Below, piece after piece: positions 39,601 through 53,016 of a DNA stretch of 64,000 nucleotides. A program made the translations under genes and the position numbers. The DNA lies in assembly GCF_032854445.1 (NCBI RefSeq), contig NC_088295.1:43265385-43329384 (forward strand). The letters are read 5' to 3'. Position 1 is the first letter of the stretch. Each line of letters begins with the position of its first letter. The notes under the pieces are model-generated. The model made no database searches and was not told the DNA's origin. It saw nothing but the letters and a program-made list of their open reading frames with translations. The stretch is from Liolophura sinensis (taxonomy: Eukaryota; Mollusca; Polyplacophora; Chitonida; Chitonidae).

Positions 39601-42006
39601 GTTAATGGTGTAGCAAAAAGGTGTCTCTTTAGGATGTATCTGTTAACTGTTTGGTTAAGTACTCCTGATTACCCACTGTCACATTGTATTTCCATTTATC
39701 TATGGACATATTTATTTAACAGTTTTTTAAATTATTTTTTTATAGTAATGGAAGGGTATGGTGTTCTCTGTTTCATTTTAAATCTTCCAAAACCTAAGTT
39801 CCTGAATGTTGTTTGAGATAGTATTTGTATAATGCTAAATTCTACTGTCTATATGTGTACATGGCTTACCTGTGGACAGCTACATGAACATGCATTCTAT
39901 TGGATGAATCAGTCTTTTCTACATTTAGTGATACTAGAAATGGACCATTAACTGTATGAAGTATCTGTCATTATAAGCTCTGTTGTTTGCTTCATGAAAA
40001 CCTATACACAAGTATAAGAGAATTCTTTCTGCTTGACTTGACAGTTTTACTCAGTCAAGTAAAAGGCTCGTGCACATGCGTTTCTTTCCACCTCAGTTAC
40101 TGTGACATTCTTATTACTTTTGTTAAAGACTTTTGCTTCATTTTTTCCCCCAGAGGTTTGGGTCAGAATTGCCAAAGTCACTTAGACCCACCTCAAATCA
40201 ACTTCTGATGGGCTGGGTTGTTTAAAATTCCTAACCTGGATGGTAATGGGAGGTGACAGACTGTTTTGTCTAAGGATATCACAAGGAAACCAGACAGAAT
40301 TAACTTTCACAAGAATGCTGAATTACAAATATCTTAAGTTACTGACTTGCATTTACTGAAGTGAAGTAAGGCGGTTAGGTCAATTAAGAAATCGAGGCAG
40401 AGGTAAAATACATCAGGAGGGGAAAATTGTACTTAGAAATCCATACATTCACATGTAATTTAAAACTTTTTAGTAACTTTAACTTTTAATGGCTCTCATG
40501 TATTGTTTTGCTTTAAAGTGCCAGCCTGCTTTTTGCAAAAGTTAAGTAATTTTGACAGGTGAATAAAGACATTTGTAAAATGTAAATGCGCTTCACCCAC
40601 ATAATTTCTTGCTCTTGTGTGGCTTCAGTCCTTGAGAGATGATGACATGACTTAATTATAAAGCAGTTGTTAGTTGTTCAGCAGTGCTTTTGTCTTATTA
40701 CTGTAGACCAAAGATGAGATTAGCCAACCTTGCCTGTTCCTGGTATCAGGATAGTTCTCAGTAAAAAATCTCTCTGGTTCTGGCTAAGGCAGTACGTGTG
40801 AAGTTATTCTGAACAGGGCCAGTCTATTAGGTGCTGAACATCTCTAGGTGCTGGATGTACGGTGATATGTGAGCATACCACGAGTGCCCCAGATAATCAC
40901 TGTGTATTATACATACATCTGTCTTTAATACATCTGTTTGTTTTTTGAGTCAGAAGAAGGGGTTAGACTACTGTTGCTATAGTTTGTTGAACAACAGAGT
41001 CTGTCAGGGCAGAGGTGTGTTTGGTGTTGATGATTAAGTCTCCTAGCAGGGCTGTATTCTAGCTATTCTGCTTCCCTTTTATAATGCGGCTGGCTATCAC
41101 TGTATGGTGGAGAATAGAGTTTACATAGGGATGCCGGGCAACAGAAATGCCATCATTTATACACTTATAGGCTTCATGTGTGCACATGTGAGTATATAGA
41201 GGTAAACATAGTTATATAGTGCCTGCAGCACAACATTGGTCATTCATTATATGTCTTGCTCAAGTGGCATACAATTTAGTCTCAAATTTGTGCCTGAAAC
41301 GTGAGAAAACTAAATGCACGTCTCCATCATAAAGTGAGGTTTTGAGATTATCCTATGAAACGCTTGTGTGCAAGAAGTATCTTTGCTTAACCTATGATGA
41401 AAGCATAAGAAGTTTGCAAGTTGCTTTAGGAGTTTGGTAAGCTCTTGAAATTGTCAGATTTATGTATAACAGATAGGCGTGTGCATGTATGCTATCATCC
41501 CTCATGAATGTATTATGTCCTGAGGCTTCATAAAATTGTTGACATTTATTTTCCGAATTTTGACCTCTTGACATGGGTGGACGGGAATTATATTTTGAAA
41601 GTCAGCACATCAACATTTTTAATAAGGTTGGAATGTATGTCGCGTGTGATTTAAACATATATCATTGGTTGTAATTGTCATGAATATACATTGTTTTCAT
41701 ATTTAAATTTCATCAATTTATTTTATAACCCGTGATAATTAATTTTCTCTCTTTCTCTCGGATGACAATCAGTGTTAGGTAATCAGAAAAATGAGTGGTT
41801 TCGTGCGCGTACACACATACTTAACCGTGCGATTAAATTATTTTTGCTGTGTCATCAAGTACTCTCACAGCTGAATGAATGAGTTGTATGTTACACACCT
41901 GTAGTTATCTTTTTACATCTCCCTGCTCATTTTTTGTGTTTTCAATTATTATGGGATTAGCCTCGTTCTAATAACAGGTATTACATTGTGTGGATGTACA
42001 GGATGG

Positions 42007-42026
42007 TTTTTTTTTTTTTTTTTTTT
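42007..42026 (+). repeat. Poly-T tract
   Basis: This is a run of 20 T after GGATGG. It could be the tail of a minus-strand insertion, but no body was recognised to the right. Confidence 0.85.
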
Positions 42027-42512
42027 GCTTACCTATTATAGGGTAAGTTTTTGGTGTATGTGTATGGTATAGACACTAACACAGTAAATTAACACCTGGT
42101 ATTGTTGTCATTACTGAAGAGTCTCTCTTCTTAATAGTTAAATTACAACTGAGTACAGAATTGCTAAGTGTCTTAATTAACTTATGTGGATGGATGATAA
42201 CTTAAAAACCTAGATTTTTTTTTTCTTTGAAATTTTTGGATGCCACTGTCTAGGTGCTGAGGTTTTTTGATTGTACAACTGATTTTTTTTGGGGGGGGGA
42301 GGGGGTGGACATAAAAAGATTGTTGAAAGTAAGCTGTAAGTAATGATGTGCTTGCATTGGCGTGAAGTGTTTCTAGGCATGCGTAACAGATGGTTTGCTC
42401 AATCTCACTCTGAATGTATCTGCCATCCATCATGTATTCATCTTTTTCACTACACTAACAAATAGATATCTATCTAACAGTTTAATCTATCGACATTTCA
42501 CCATGACGTGTA

Positions 42513-42560
42513 TGCAATATTGCTCAAGTGGTATTAAGCCATAATCATTCATTAATTCAT
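42513..42560 (+). mobile_element. Short remnant of another dispersed repeat
   Basis: CAATATTGCTCAAGTGG, TATTAAGCCATAATC and ATTCATTAATTCATC resemble the 3' tail of a common gastropod/bivalve repeat that ends in an AATATTGC...AAGCCATAA motif and CATT/CACT repeats. This is from recall only and the fragment is short. Confidence 0.3.
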
Positions 42561-43360
42561 CAACTAGCATGCAATTACTGATGATTTCACTGGCTAAATA
42601 GAACTGCATAAGTGTATGTATGCATTTTTGTACAGATTTAAGGATTTGTACAATGAATTACCCTAAATGAGCTAAAATTTCGACCACAAAAGTGCATGTT
42701 TAGAGGCACTTAAATGTCACAAAATATTATTTTTGGTGCTCAGACTTACAATTTTCCAGTAGAATATGTTTTGAGCAAACCTCAAAATATCGTTATAAAT
42801 TTAATGGAACTGTTAGATTAAGGAAAAGTGAACAAGTTAATTATGGACGAAATTTATGGTCATTTGGAGTGTGTACTGTTCAGAGCTGTCAAATTTTTTA
42901 TCTAATGACCATTAATAGTCCTGAATAATTTTGTATTATCAAATGTGTGAATAAATGATGTGATCATTATTTTATTTCATTTTATTATGTAAGCATGTAC
43001 TGATTTAGCTATGGAGTCTGTCCACTCTTTATAATTTATGCCTTGGTGGCCATTATAAATTATTCTGTATCTCTTTCCATGAAATCGTCTTTTTTTCTTA
43101 CTTAATATACATCGTTTTTTTCTTTGGTGGTTTGTGTTGAGCTTTGTGTTGCTAATTAGTCTCATAGTTATGGACCAGCTGGGTGACAGTCTGCAAATGT
43201 CTGTTCCAATGCCTAAATTCAAATAAGCAAATTGTTGGTGTAACAGAAATATATTTAATCTTACAGTTGATTATCCTGCTTCTAACAAAGCTGACTTTTT
43301 TTTTCAGTAAAATTTTCTTGTAAAGTTTATGTTTGGCCATATGTAAGAAAGTCTTCCTGC

Positions 43361-43455
43361 ACCCGTGGATGGTCATGGGTTCCCCCCCCCGGCTCTACCT
43401 GATTTTGTCGCTGCATAAGTGCGACATAAAAGACCAATCAGATAAATGAATAAAT
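43361..43455 (+). mobile_element. Diverged SINE 3' fragment just upstream of coding exon 1
   Basis: GGATGGTCATGGGTTCCCCC, GGCTCTACCTGATTTTGTCG, then GACATAAAAGACCAATCAG and ATAAATGAATAAAT align with the SINE body, with an internal gap and substitutions. The tail ends about 25 nt before the presumed exon 1 acceptor at 43480. Confidence 0.65.
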
Positions 43456-43493
43456 ATTTTCTGTTTGGTTTATGTTCTAGGTATCCTTGTGAG

Positions 43494-43508
43494 ATGGTAA
43501 CACAATAG
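43494..43508 (+). promoter_or_regulatory. Short upstream ORF in the co-receptor 5' leader
   Basis: ATG GTA ACA CAA TAG, a four-codon reading frame, ends four bases before the chosen start ATG at 43513. Minimal uORFs this close to the main start usually lower initiation or favour reinitiation downstream. The effect here is inferred and depends on the 43481-43512 segment being in the mature leader. Confidence 0.4.
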
Positions 43509-43512
43509 TATA

Positions 43513-43603
43513 ATGGCAGTTGGAAGGTTCCACCAGGTTACCAGGCCAGACAGGATGCTGGGGTTGTGGCTTCTCCTCACTGCCTGCCATGTCATCACCT
43601 CAG
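43513..43603 (+). CDS. boc/cdon: Coding exon 1: signal peptide of CDON/BOC-like co-receptor
   Basis: Codons 1-30 plus the first base of codon 31. The chosen ATG has A at -3 and G at +4 and is followed by a short basic n-region (MAVGRFHQVTRPDR) and a hydrophobic core (MLGLWLLLTACHV), a typical secretory signal with cleavage likely near residues 27-30. A second in-frame ATG at 43555 (Met15) would also leave a complete signal peptide, so the true start could be either. The exon ends CAG|GTGAGT, a strong donor in phase 1. An acceptor-like TTTGGTTTATGTTCTAG ends at 43480, so the full exon is probably 43481-43603 with 32 nt of 5' UTR, and an upstream non-coding exon is implied. The next coding exon is 9.4 kb away. 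The assignment as this gene's first coding exon is inferred from strand, phase and signal peptide. Confidence 0.75.
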
Positions 43604-46600
43604 GTGAGTTTTGAGCTCTTTATACGCTGGTATTATGGGCCATATTATATGACTTGGTGTTGTTGATCCCTGTGCCTGTCAGCCTGTAAACTTTTTGGCA
43701 TTAGCACTGTGTTTCTGATTATTTCTTCACTTTTTATATCTACCCTCAGATCAGAAGCTTTTCAAAATTAAATTATATCATATTAAAAGTTAAATTTTAA
43801 AATTATCACCTTTATTGTGTTCTGTTTTCTACACTGTTTTTGAAGAACTGTTGCACATAAAAGTTTAAAATAAGATGATCTTGTGTATTTTGATCATCAA
43901 CATTAGGCCAGATGGCATTGTTTGATATTTACTCTGCCATGAAGGGCATATCCTAAGTTTCTAGAACTCTTGTTTGCAAATGTCATTCATTTTAATATTT
44001 CAAGGTGGAAACAAATGAGATGTAATTGTCAGTTTTAGGAAGCTTTACCTCGAACAGTTGCACATGAGATGTCCTTGCTGTACGGACTGATTTGAATGGG
44101 TGCACCTAGTTATGTATATTTCCGCCAAACTATGTTGGTGGATTGGTTCTGTCATCGTTCCAATTGAATATGTGTCTTCATTTTTTCACTTGTGTCTAGA
44201 AGTTTTTTGTATAAGGAAGTCTTTTGTTGATATGCCATCTTTTTTAAGCAAAAACACATTTCACAAGTGACAGCCAACGGATGGCAGAAAATCAGCAATG
44301 CTTTGTGATTTCACCGAAATTGCAGTGCGCTCCTGTTTTTAGGGCGTGTATTTCTGTCAAAGCGGGGATAAGGCCGTCAGAGGTCACAAAGATGTGTTGT
44401 CAGTAGTAAGAAGTACAGCAGAAAAAAGGCTTTAGTTAATTTGGTCTGGAGCTGGAAGATGCCATGCAGACAAATTCCATAGTGATAGCTGGTGGTAGGT
44501 ATGAGGGACATCAACAACTGGCTACTGTTTGTCTTCAAGATAGGCTAGCCTGGAGAAGGCTGCATGTATGCATATCGTAAAACGCAGTTTGAAATATTTG
44601 CTTCAACATCCTTCCTAGGCAGCCACATACGTATCTGTAGAATTATTTTAGAAGCATGAAAACTTAGATGCAAGAGATGTATTTATCTGAAAATTTGTGC
44701 CATGGAGGCAACTGATTTGGTAAGATTGGCTGACCTCTGGACTTTGTATGGGAAAAAAAGCATAATTAGATTATCCTGCTCTGATTGATGGTCTCAGAAC
44801 ATGCAGCAGGTCAGCATTTGAAGAAGAAGAAGAAAGAGAACACAGAAGCTGAATCTAAGTTCTGTGGCCAGGCAATAGATTTAAGAGAACTTCATGGTTT
44901 AAAAGAGAAAGATATACATTATGTATAAATAGTAAGTTTTAACCAACTTTGTTGTTGTTGAAAACGCATAGTTAGTGTGCAGTGCAATGTTGTCATCTAT
45001 CATTTCATGGAATGTTTCATGTGAACTTATCACCCTTCTGTTGTATGCTTTGGGTTTAGCATTGTCCCTTCTGTTGTGGGTGATTAGTTGGTGAAAATTA
45101 TGTGTAATCATAGACTTCTTTTAACTCTAAGACTTGAAAATGCATTTGATACACTCAGCATTTCCCAGATTTTTGCCTCAGGAGGAGGTAATATTTTGAG
45201 TATTGGATCAGATTTGTTGGCCAGAAAGAACTGTCAGTTGATATTATACTTGTATTAGAATTCCAATCTATTACCGTTGTTAGTGTTTAGTGATGCAGAT
45301 TATTTTCTGATGGTATCGACAAATGGACACAGATGGTGTGAAGGATTGCATGGTAAAGGGTTTCTCAGTGTCATTCTGGGATTATGATTGCTGCCCCTTG
45401 TGTTTTCAACATCAGATCATGGTTAACCAGATTTGTTCAAGAGTGAACAAAAAGCAGGCCTTAGGTTCCAGGGAGTTTTTTCAGAAATGGTGGAATACCA
45501 CTGGCACGTGACAGTCATCTGGTGTTTATGGACCAAGCTTCTTTCTATAACTAGGTTTTAGTGTAGTTTTATAACATGCCCTTAGGGCTGATCTTCATTA
45601 CATGCCCTTAGGGCTGATCTTCATTACATGCCCTTAGGGCTGATCTTTATTACATGCCCTTAGGGCTGATCTTTATTACATGCCCTTAGGGCTGATCTTT
45701 ATTACATGCCCTTAAAGCTGATTTTTATTACATGCCCTTAGGGTTGATCTTTATTACATGCCCTTAGGGTTGATCTTTATTACATGCCCATAGGGTTGAT
45801 CTTTATTACATGCCCATAGGGCTGATCTTTATTACTTTTTCCCTGACTGATGATACTGGAGAGGAAATGTTGCATTTGGTCCACTTGCCTAGTTTTTGAG
45901 TGTGTGTGTTCTTGGACCCTTAATCGAAGTTTACCATGTTTAGTTGAGTTTTACCCAAGTTAATTTGCATTATGGTCTTATTGCAGATGTGTGGACATTC
46001 AGTGTAACACTTTGAACCTTTGTTGCCATATACATGTACATGAAGAAGTGGTCAGGCGCAAGCCAGTATTTTATCAGGACTGGAAGCAACTGCTTCCGAA
46101 AACCTTTCCCTTTCAGACTTGTCATGTCAGTGTTTACGTGACTGCAGTGCGGTGCTGTTAAACAAATCCCTGACAGCGGTGCACACTTCACTTGTAGAGA
46201 GTCGCTTTTACAAGGGTTTTTGATGGTTCAAGTTGTCTGCATATAAACGGGCTGTCTGGTGGACCTTAAGATGCATTGGGAGCAAAGTGCACAGGGTCCA
46301 GGGACGCAGAGGGGTCATAAATGTAGCAAAGGCAACTACCTCTGTCTTGTAATGAAGGCTAGAGGTCAGCTGGCAGTCAAGTTTGGAAGACTGAAACAGC
46401 AGATTGGTTTTGATTAAGTCCAGGAAGGAAGCTAGTTGGAACAGTGTGTCTGTGCTGTTTAGAGTCCATAGAGCATGGCCCAGCATCCTGATATAAAGCA
46501 CTGAACCCTCCAGTGCCCTGTCAGTCAACTCAGTACACAGACATCACTCACAGGCTGTCCAACCCATGTCATTCACCAAGCTGGCCATCATTAGCATAAG

Positions 46601-49600
46601 CCCTACTGACCAAGTCAACCATCTTTTCTTTTTTGAGGCAGCCAGAATTTAATGACCAATGAGGAAAGTTTTATATTACCATTATTAAAATAACTAGCCA
46701 TCCATGCTTCCCATTCAACAGAGCTGAAGTGATGACAGTAAAACAACACAAAGAAACGTGCTCATTAGAGTATAATGAGATAAATGACATGTACCATATT
46801 ACTTAAGTTGTTCTGCACATTAATGTCAGTTGTATCCCTAGTATAAATATAGTGGTTATAAAGTGAAGACTTTGATTATCGTAATTTTTTATCTCAGCTG
46901 ACAAGAAAATAAGGGAATATCTCAAAGACAGCATTATTAGTGTTCTTAACTTTTTTCACCCAGTGATTATCCAACTGTTACCCAACAAAACAAAATAAAA
47001 AGAGGATCAATATTGTCTCCTTGTTAGATTTAATGACATCTTTGGAATAGAATTTTATTGCCAAATCATGGGAACAATAGCTTTTCTTGGCTGAGCTCAT
47101 TTTGGCGAAGAACCGTGACACCACCAAAGTAGATACACCACTTCATTTTGAATTTGTCATGGAGCAAATAGAACTAGTACAATACAGCTTTCTGACTGAA
47201 CAACTTGTTGGGAAATAGTTTTGAAAATTGCTGGTTTACAACGTTTTGGTGGCACAAACTACAGAATTGGACCTTATATTGCAGTAAGAATAGACCTAAT
47301 ACGTATGTTCTGCTGTATCAAATCTCACCACACTTTTTGCGGCTTCCAGATTGTTTCTATACATAAACACCAAAAACAGTGCTCAATCAGTTTATATACT
47401 GTTTGATGCCGGTGTGAAAAACAATCCTCCTAAACTCATCTGGCTGCTGACTTTTCACATACAGCTATTTGGAAGAAAAAAGTGCCACTGTGGAGATGTT
47501 GTGTTACATGGATTTTAGTGGTTGAAACTTAATGGTGATGAAAATTCTTACCTTCTGTATCATTTTGCCATTTCTAAAAGTCTGAAAAAGTGCTGTATGT
47601 ACTGACACACAGTCATTTATTGAATGAAAATTGAGTGTAAAACATCCTTAGACATGCTAGTGCTAGTTTATATTTACATTGTAGCTTGGTTACTGTTCAA
47701 AATCAGCTAATGTTCTCTGAAACAGTGTGTCCAATAACTAATAAATGATCCTTTATTCACATGTTAAAATGATAAAAATTTAGAAAGATCAATGACCTGT
47801 CAAGATTGACAATTGAGAGCTGCCAGACTGTCATAGTTGGCTGAATGAGGGAGACTTGACACCTCACTTCCAGCATGTCAACCACTTCTTGACATTTTAT
47901 ACATTAGAAATGAGAGTTTATTTATTTATATTGTATACTGTTAAAATAGTGGAGGATATTCTGTATAAATGAGTGTTTCATATATACCCAAGCATGTTTT
48001 TGAGAAATATCAACTCCAACTGGAATATCCTTTACTTTATTTTGAATAGGCTAAGAAATGCCTAGGAAAAAAAAAATGCCTCTGATCACAAACTACAACA
48101 GTGACATTGTGACGTGCATAAAGAAATGTTATAAAATGGAACCCAAATGATGCATTCTGGGAGTGTTTAAGACATTTGTATGAAAACTTCATTTGTAAAC
48201 CATCATATTTTTGTTCAATGTACGTATTTGTTTTAAAACAGTTTGAATAGTTTGGGAGCAAGGTTCTGTGGAACTAAAATTGTTCTAGAGATGGGCTTGC
48301 ATTAAAATTTAAGTGTAAAAGTAGGTTTTAATATATTATACAGGTTAGAAAATCTGGAAAGCATTTTTGCATTTGGTGTGAAATTTTATCAAACATAATT
48401 GTTTAAGAGACATGGGTCAGACAATAGTGTTTTCTGTAGTCGTAAACATTGATGGAAGCGTGTTGTCAGTTGATGAACTCCATATGCTGGGGAAACTGAC
48501 TGAAAATCATATAGTTTTGAGATGTGTGTGTAGTAAGTTCAGACAGCCCCAAGTTGCTGGCCTTAAGGGCAGCTCATGAGTGCTGTTAGAGTTGTGATCG
48601 CCATGGGGACCCAGCTGGGCCAGCCTAGAAGTTTGTTGGAGTCTGACTGGCACAGGGTATCAACCAACAATGTGCTTCAGCTTAGAGTCCCAGGGTCAGT
48701 CGGTCACTGATAATTGAAGAATTATGGAGGAGAAATATGATGTTTGAGTTGGTTTCAGTGAACTTTAGTTGAAGAAGTTGTATTTAAGTGGGTGGGGTGG
48801 GGGTAAGTTTGGGGGTCTCGGCTCTAATGATAACTGGCAGGACCAACCTTCTCCCCCTACTTAATTCCAGCGGGAGAAAAATAAGAGTATGATAGAAAGT
48901 ATTAATTTTATCTTGGGAGTGGGTAGATTACCTTCACAGATAATTAGCCATTTGTTTCAGTTTGGTGTCACTGGCTGGGTTTGTTTATTTGTAGCGAGAT
49001 AAGCGTTGCACTTTCTCCACCAGTCCCTGTCACTTTTGGAGTAGCCTGTGTTAATTTTTGTCATCTCTGTCTGGAGAGCTTAAGTGTAACATACAGATTA
49101 AGTAGGGTTAAAGGAGTGGTTATCTTTTCCTGCCATGTGCACAGACTAAATGCCGGCGCTACAGGATCTAGGGGGTTCTACAGTGCATCCAGACTTTTTT
49201 ACCCGCACAAGTACAAACTTTTTCTTTACCTAAAAACCTAGTGACAAATGCTTGTCCACTCATTGAGAAGCATCCTTAAGGGATAGTTTCTTTACACCTG
49301 GGGAATAGTAGTGTTTTGCAGCACTCTACACATGATTGCCTTTGTATTAAAAACTGAGAAAGTACAGACTTTTTCTAATTGTCTACTCTCTGAGCAAGAT
49401 CCTTGAGGGAAACTGTCTTCACACCTTTGAATTGGCATATTTGCAAATATATACATACATTGGTTGCCTTGGGATTAAAAACATGCACATTCTTGTCTGG
49501 GTTGATCATGATTTTTCCAGTATCATTACTAATGCTACCTTGCTGGCTGCGTTCTGGATGCTTTTTAATGCAGGCCAAGAAAAGTGTTCTAAGCAAGTGA

Positions 49601-52600
49601 CTAGATACAACTCCCACCAGCCTCTTGCATAATGTCCTGAGGCGATGATGTGGATGGTGTGTTTTTGTAGCCTGCTGTCACTTCAGTGTCAGGCTAAGAG
49701 CTCCTGTCATTGTTGTTTGTTAGATGTGGCCATTGTCTCCAGGCCAGAGTTCCTCTGAGCTTATCAATCATGGGAGAGCTTTTACCTAGTCTTGTTCCAA
49801 ACTTACATCTGTACATACTTTATAAGAGTAGCTTTCATCTCACGACACTCAAATAGGCCGTCTGACAAGCAGAGGAAGAATAAAACTCAAGTTTCAAGAT
49901 GAATTGGTGAGGGCCTCGGCATCCTGAACTCTCTGTAGCTAAAAATTTTCTTGTAACTGTTAAAGATGCACAAAAAGCAGACGCTGTCTGTTGTCTGGAG
50001 GTTTAAGAGAGCCGGATTACATCAAAGAGGAGGGCTTATAAATCATACGTGTATGTAGATAAACACAAATAAGCATCCTGAATACATTTATTATATTCCA
50101 GCATCCATAATGAATTTCATGATTTATCTGCCAAAACAAAAGGTTTACAGGACCAAACGAAGCTGTTGATGATGTGAAATATGATTTGTGTTGAGCTTTG
50201 GAGTTGGAGTGTGAAAATACTTGTCCTGAATTGTCTTGGTAATAGTTTTTACTAGTAAATCCACCTTATTGGTATCAGCAGCCTACATGTACAAGTATTT
50301 CTCCTATGCCTGGTGTTGAACTCGTCATGCTAATATAGTTAAGTACATGTTATGCACAATGACGTCCAACTCTTAATGGACATCTTAGTCACCTACATGA
50401 CAACATGAGCGTTATCGGTAAGAACAAACCAACTAGAGTGCAGGCAACCCTGCCCCCAAATATTTCGATTTTGAAAAGAATAATAAGTTTTCTGGGTGTT
50501 AAAGCAGTCATGGAGAAGTTTTGTGCGATTCATTTCTGGATTGTCTTCTCATCTCATTGTTTGAATAAATGAATGATCGAGGGCTCAACTGTCTTTGGCA
50601 TGTGGTTGATGTTGATGTGGAACACAAAGCACAGATAGTCACAGAGAGAAGGTCATATTTACTGTAGTGTTAAGTTTTTTAATACTTGTGAGTGTTCTAA
50701 ATTCATGAGAACATAAGTTGTAATGATGTATGCTACATTGAAGGTAGCAATAACAGCTTCTGCACAATGAAAGGCTTGTAAACCATGTATATGAACAATG
50801 CATTGATCCTGTTTTGTGTCGTTGTGTAGAAAGTCAAAAGTTCACATTCTACATGTATACCTAATCCTAATCTGTCTGGTGCAGGTATTCTGGATTAGAG
50901 GGTATGAAGGCCCGCTTTAAGGATTCTTTCTATCAGGTGTCTTTGGCCTCTAATTTTCAGCCATGCCTGTTGATTGTAAATTGCGTGCGATTTTGCAATG
51001 AAACTTGAAAAATGTTTTGTGTGTCCATTGTTGCCATGTGTATCCATGCACATGTCACTGTGTCATCAGGGCCGTATGGTGAATGTAGACTGTTATCAGG
51101 GCTGTATTGTGAAGGATATACCCCATGTTGTATGTGGTAAATTTTTAAAACATAAAAAAAGTTTTAAATAACATTTTCAAACCTAAGATATGGCTTTTAA
51201 GACCAATATTTTTTCTTCGATTTGAACGTTAGAGGTGTAACTGTCTGATTAGGATTTGATAACCCCTCTTTAGGAAAGATTAGAAATTTGATTGATGGCA
51301 AAAAAGAGGGAAAAAATGAACTTCATGTGTACAGATATCCTATATGATGTGAGTTTTTTTATCGCTGAAAAAGTGAAGCATTGAGCACTACTTTCATGCA
51401 AATTTCCGTTGATTAATTTCTACCTTCAAACAGTCAGATGGTTTGTCTAGGTGGTGTGGTAGATATTAGAAGACTTAGGGTACAATATGGGTTTATAGGA
51501 GTGTGTGTGTGAGGATCTGTGGGCTGTGGGGGTAAGGTAATAGGGCAGAGTAGAAGTGTCAGGCTGGTAACAAACTGACTGTCAGAACAGGTGGGTAGGT
51601 GAACAGCGATTGGGCTTAGAGGCTGAAGCATACTGTGGAGCTGCTGGTAGTCTCCATAGAAAAATGGCCGTGTTTAGAGAGGGGTCTTTTTACCTGAACC
51701 AGTCATGTGGAACTGTTCCTTTACATTTCCCCATTCTCCTTTATACACTAGTCTAACATCGCCCCAAGTGGCTCCGTGGTGATTTCACCAGGTCCGCTTT
51801 AACTCAGGCGGCGCTCCAGCACAAAGCACTCCTGCCAAGGTTACGCACCAGGGCTAATTTATGGAGTGAGAATATACCTCGGGTTTTGTTGTGTAGTTAA
51901 TGTGATGAGTGTCTACAGGCTGAAAAGGTGAGCTCACTGGCTACAATGGTTTGGTTGTGGTGGAGAATACCTGCAAATTGTTAATAGACACTGGTATTAC
52001 AGACCCGACCCAGAGCTAGTCGTTGAGCTACATAATTATTGCTGGGCGTCCAGCTTAATGTCTGACTGAACCTGAGGAAACATACCATTAAGGAACTGTT
52101 TGATACTGGTTCCATATCTCAGCAGGGTAGCTACATGAATAGGGCATTCAGATGTTAGGGCTTTAAGGTGCAATCTTTAAGTCCTCATTTACTTATGGTT
52201 GGAATAATGGACCACACCCTCTCTATACCAAACCCGTGTTACAGTGAACTTTTCATCCAGTTAATCTGTAGAACTTTCTCGAAGAAGTTACCTGTAATCT
52301 TTTAGCACAATTCTCGACTATACATGTCACTTAATAAGAGTTACAAGCCCTCACACATTCAGATCAAGGGGAAAAATTGAAGCCTTAAGAAAAGGTGCGA
52401 TGTAAGAGTACTATTCAGATCTTTGAGTGAATGAGATTGTCAAATTCCATTAGCTCCTGCAATAAGGAGGTGTGTTCTTTCCAATGCAACCATGTACCTA
52501 TTGTTAACTGTAGGTACAAAGCCATAGTTTCTAGAAAAAAAAAATGAAATATTAGAAGAAAACCTGCAGAGAACATGTATTTACTTTAGATTTTATAATA

Positions 52601-53016
52601 TGAATTCTCTCTGTATTAGGAAACTTTTAGACTTGTTTATAACTGTATTGTAGTATCTTGCAACAAACTCCTGCAGACGTTTTTAGTTATAAAACCACAT
52701 AAAAACCATTTTACAGCATAACCTAAACTTCCAAAAACAACCAAACTCACCGGTGAGTAAGTCTTATGTTTTTGTTTAATGACTTGAAACTCAGGATGTA
52801 GAATTTGTCATTTTGATTTCAGGATAAAGTGCATATTAGCTGATAAGATCATTTTATTCGTCGTGCCAGAAACTGCCGTCTGTTGCAGGGTCAGACGGTG
52901 TTAGCCAATATGCTTAACCTATTTAGTATAACATAAAATGTGGGGTGAACTTCATTCTGCCAGTTGGCATAATGTTCATGACTAAAGATTTGAAAATCTG
53001 ATGTTGTTTGTTTCAG
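43604..53016 (+). other. Intron 1 of the co-receptor gene (9.4 kb)
   Basis: Bounded by CAG|GTGAGT and TTTGTTTCAG|AA, phase 1. It contains the 26-bp minisatellite and GC-richer non-coding patches near 46.2-46.6, 48.5-48.9 and 51.5-51.9 kb. No internal exon was seen. Long first introns of developmental receptor genes often carry enhancers, but nothing here proves that. Confidence 0.7.
45574..45833 (+). repeat. 26-bp minisatellite, 10 copies, palindromic core
   Basis: Ten copies of a 26-bp unit, ACATGCCCTTAGGGCTGATC followed by TTTATT, lie in the first coding intron. The core GCCCT-T-AGGGC is a near-perfect inverted repeat. Variants sort by position: copies 1-2 end TTCATT, copies 3 on end TTTATT, copy 6 has TTAAAGC, copies 7-9 have GGGTTGAT, and copies 9-10 have CCCATAGGG. 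This gradient suggests stepwise duplication. Confidence 0.92.

Larger units (their letters stand above)
28740..43360. other. Non-coding region upstream of the co-receptor exons
   Basis: No exon of known type was found on either strand over about 14.6 kb. It has AT-rich DNA, (ATTC)n at about 31.57 kb, a short TA run at about 33.81 kb, poly-A and poly-T runs, and GC-richer patches near 33.3-34.2 and 34.7-35.1 kb. It may hold upstream exons of the minus-strand candidate at 28577, but none could be identified. Confidence 0.55.
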
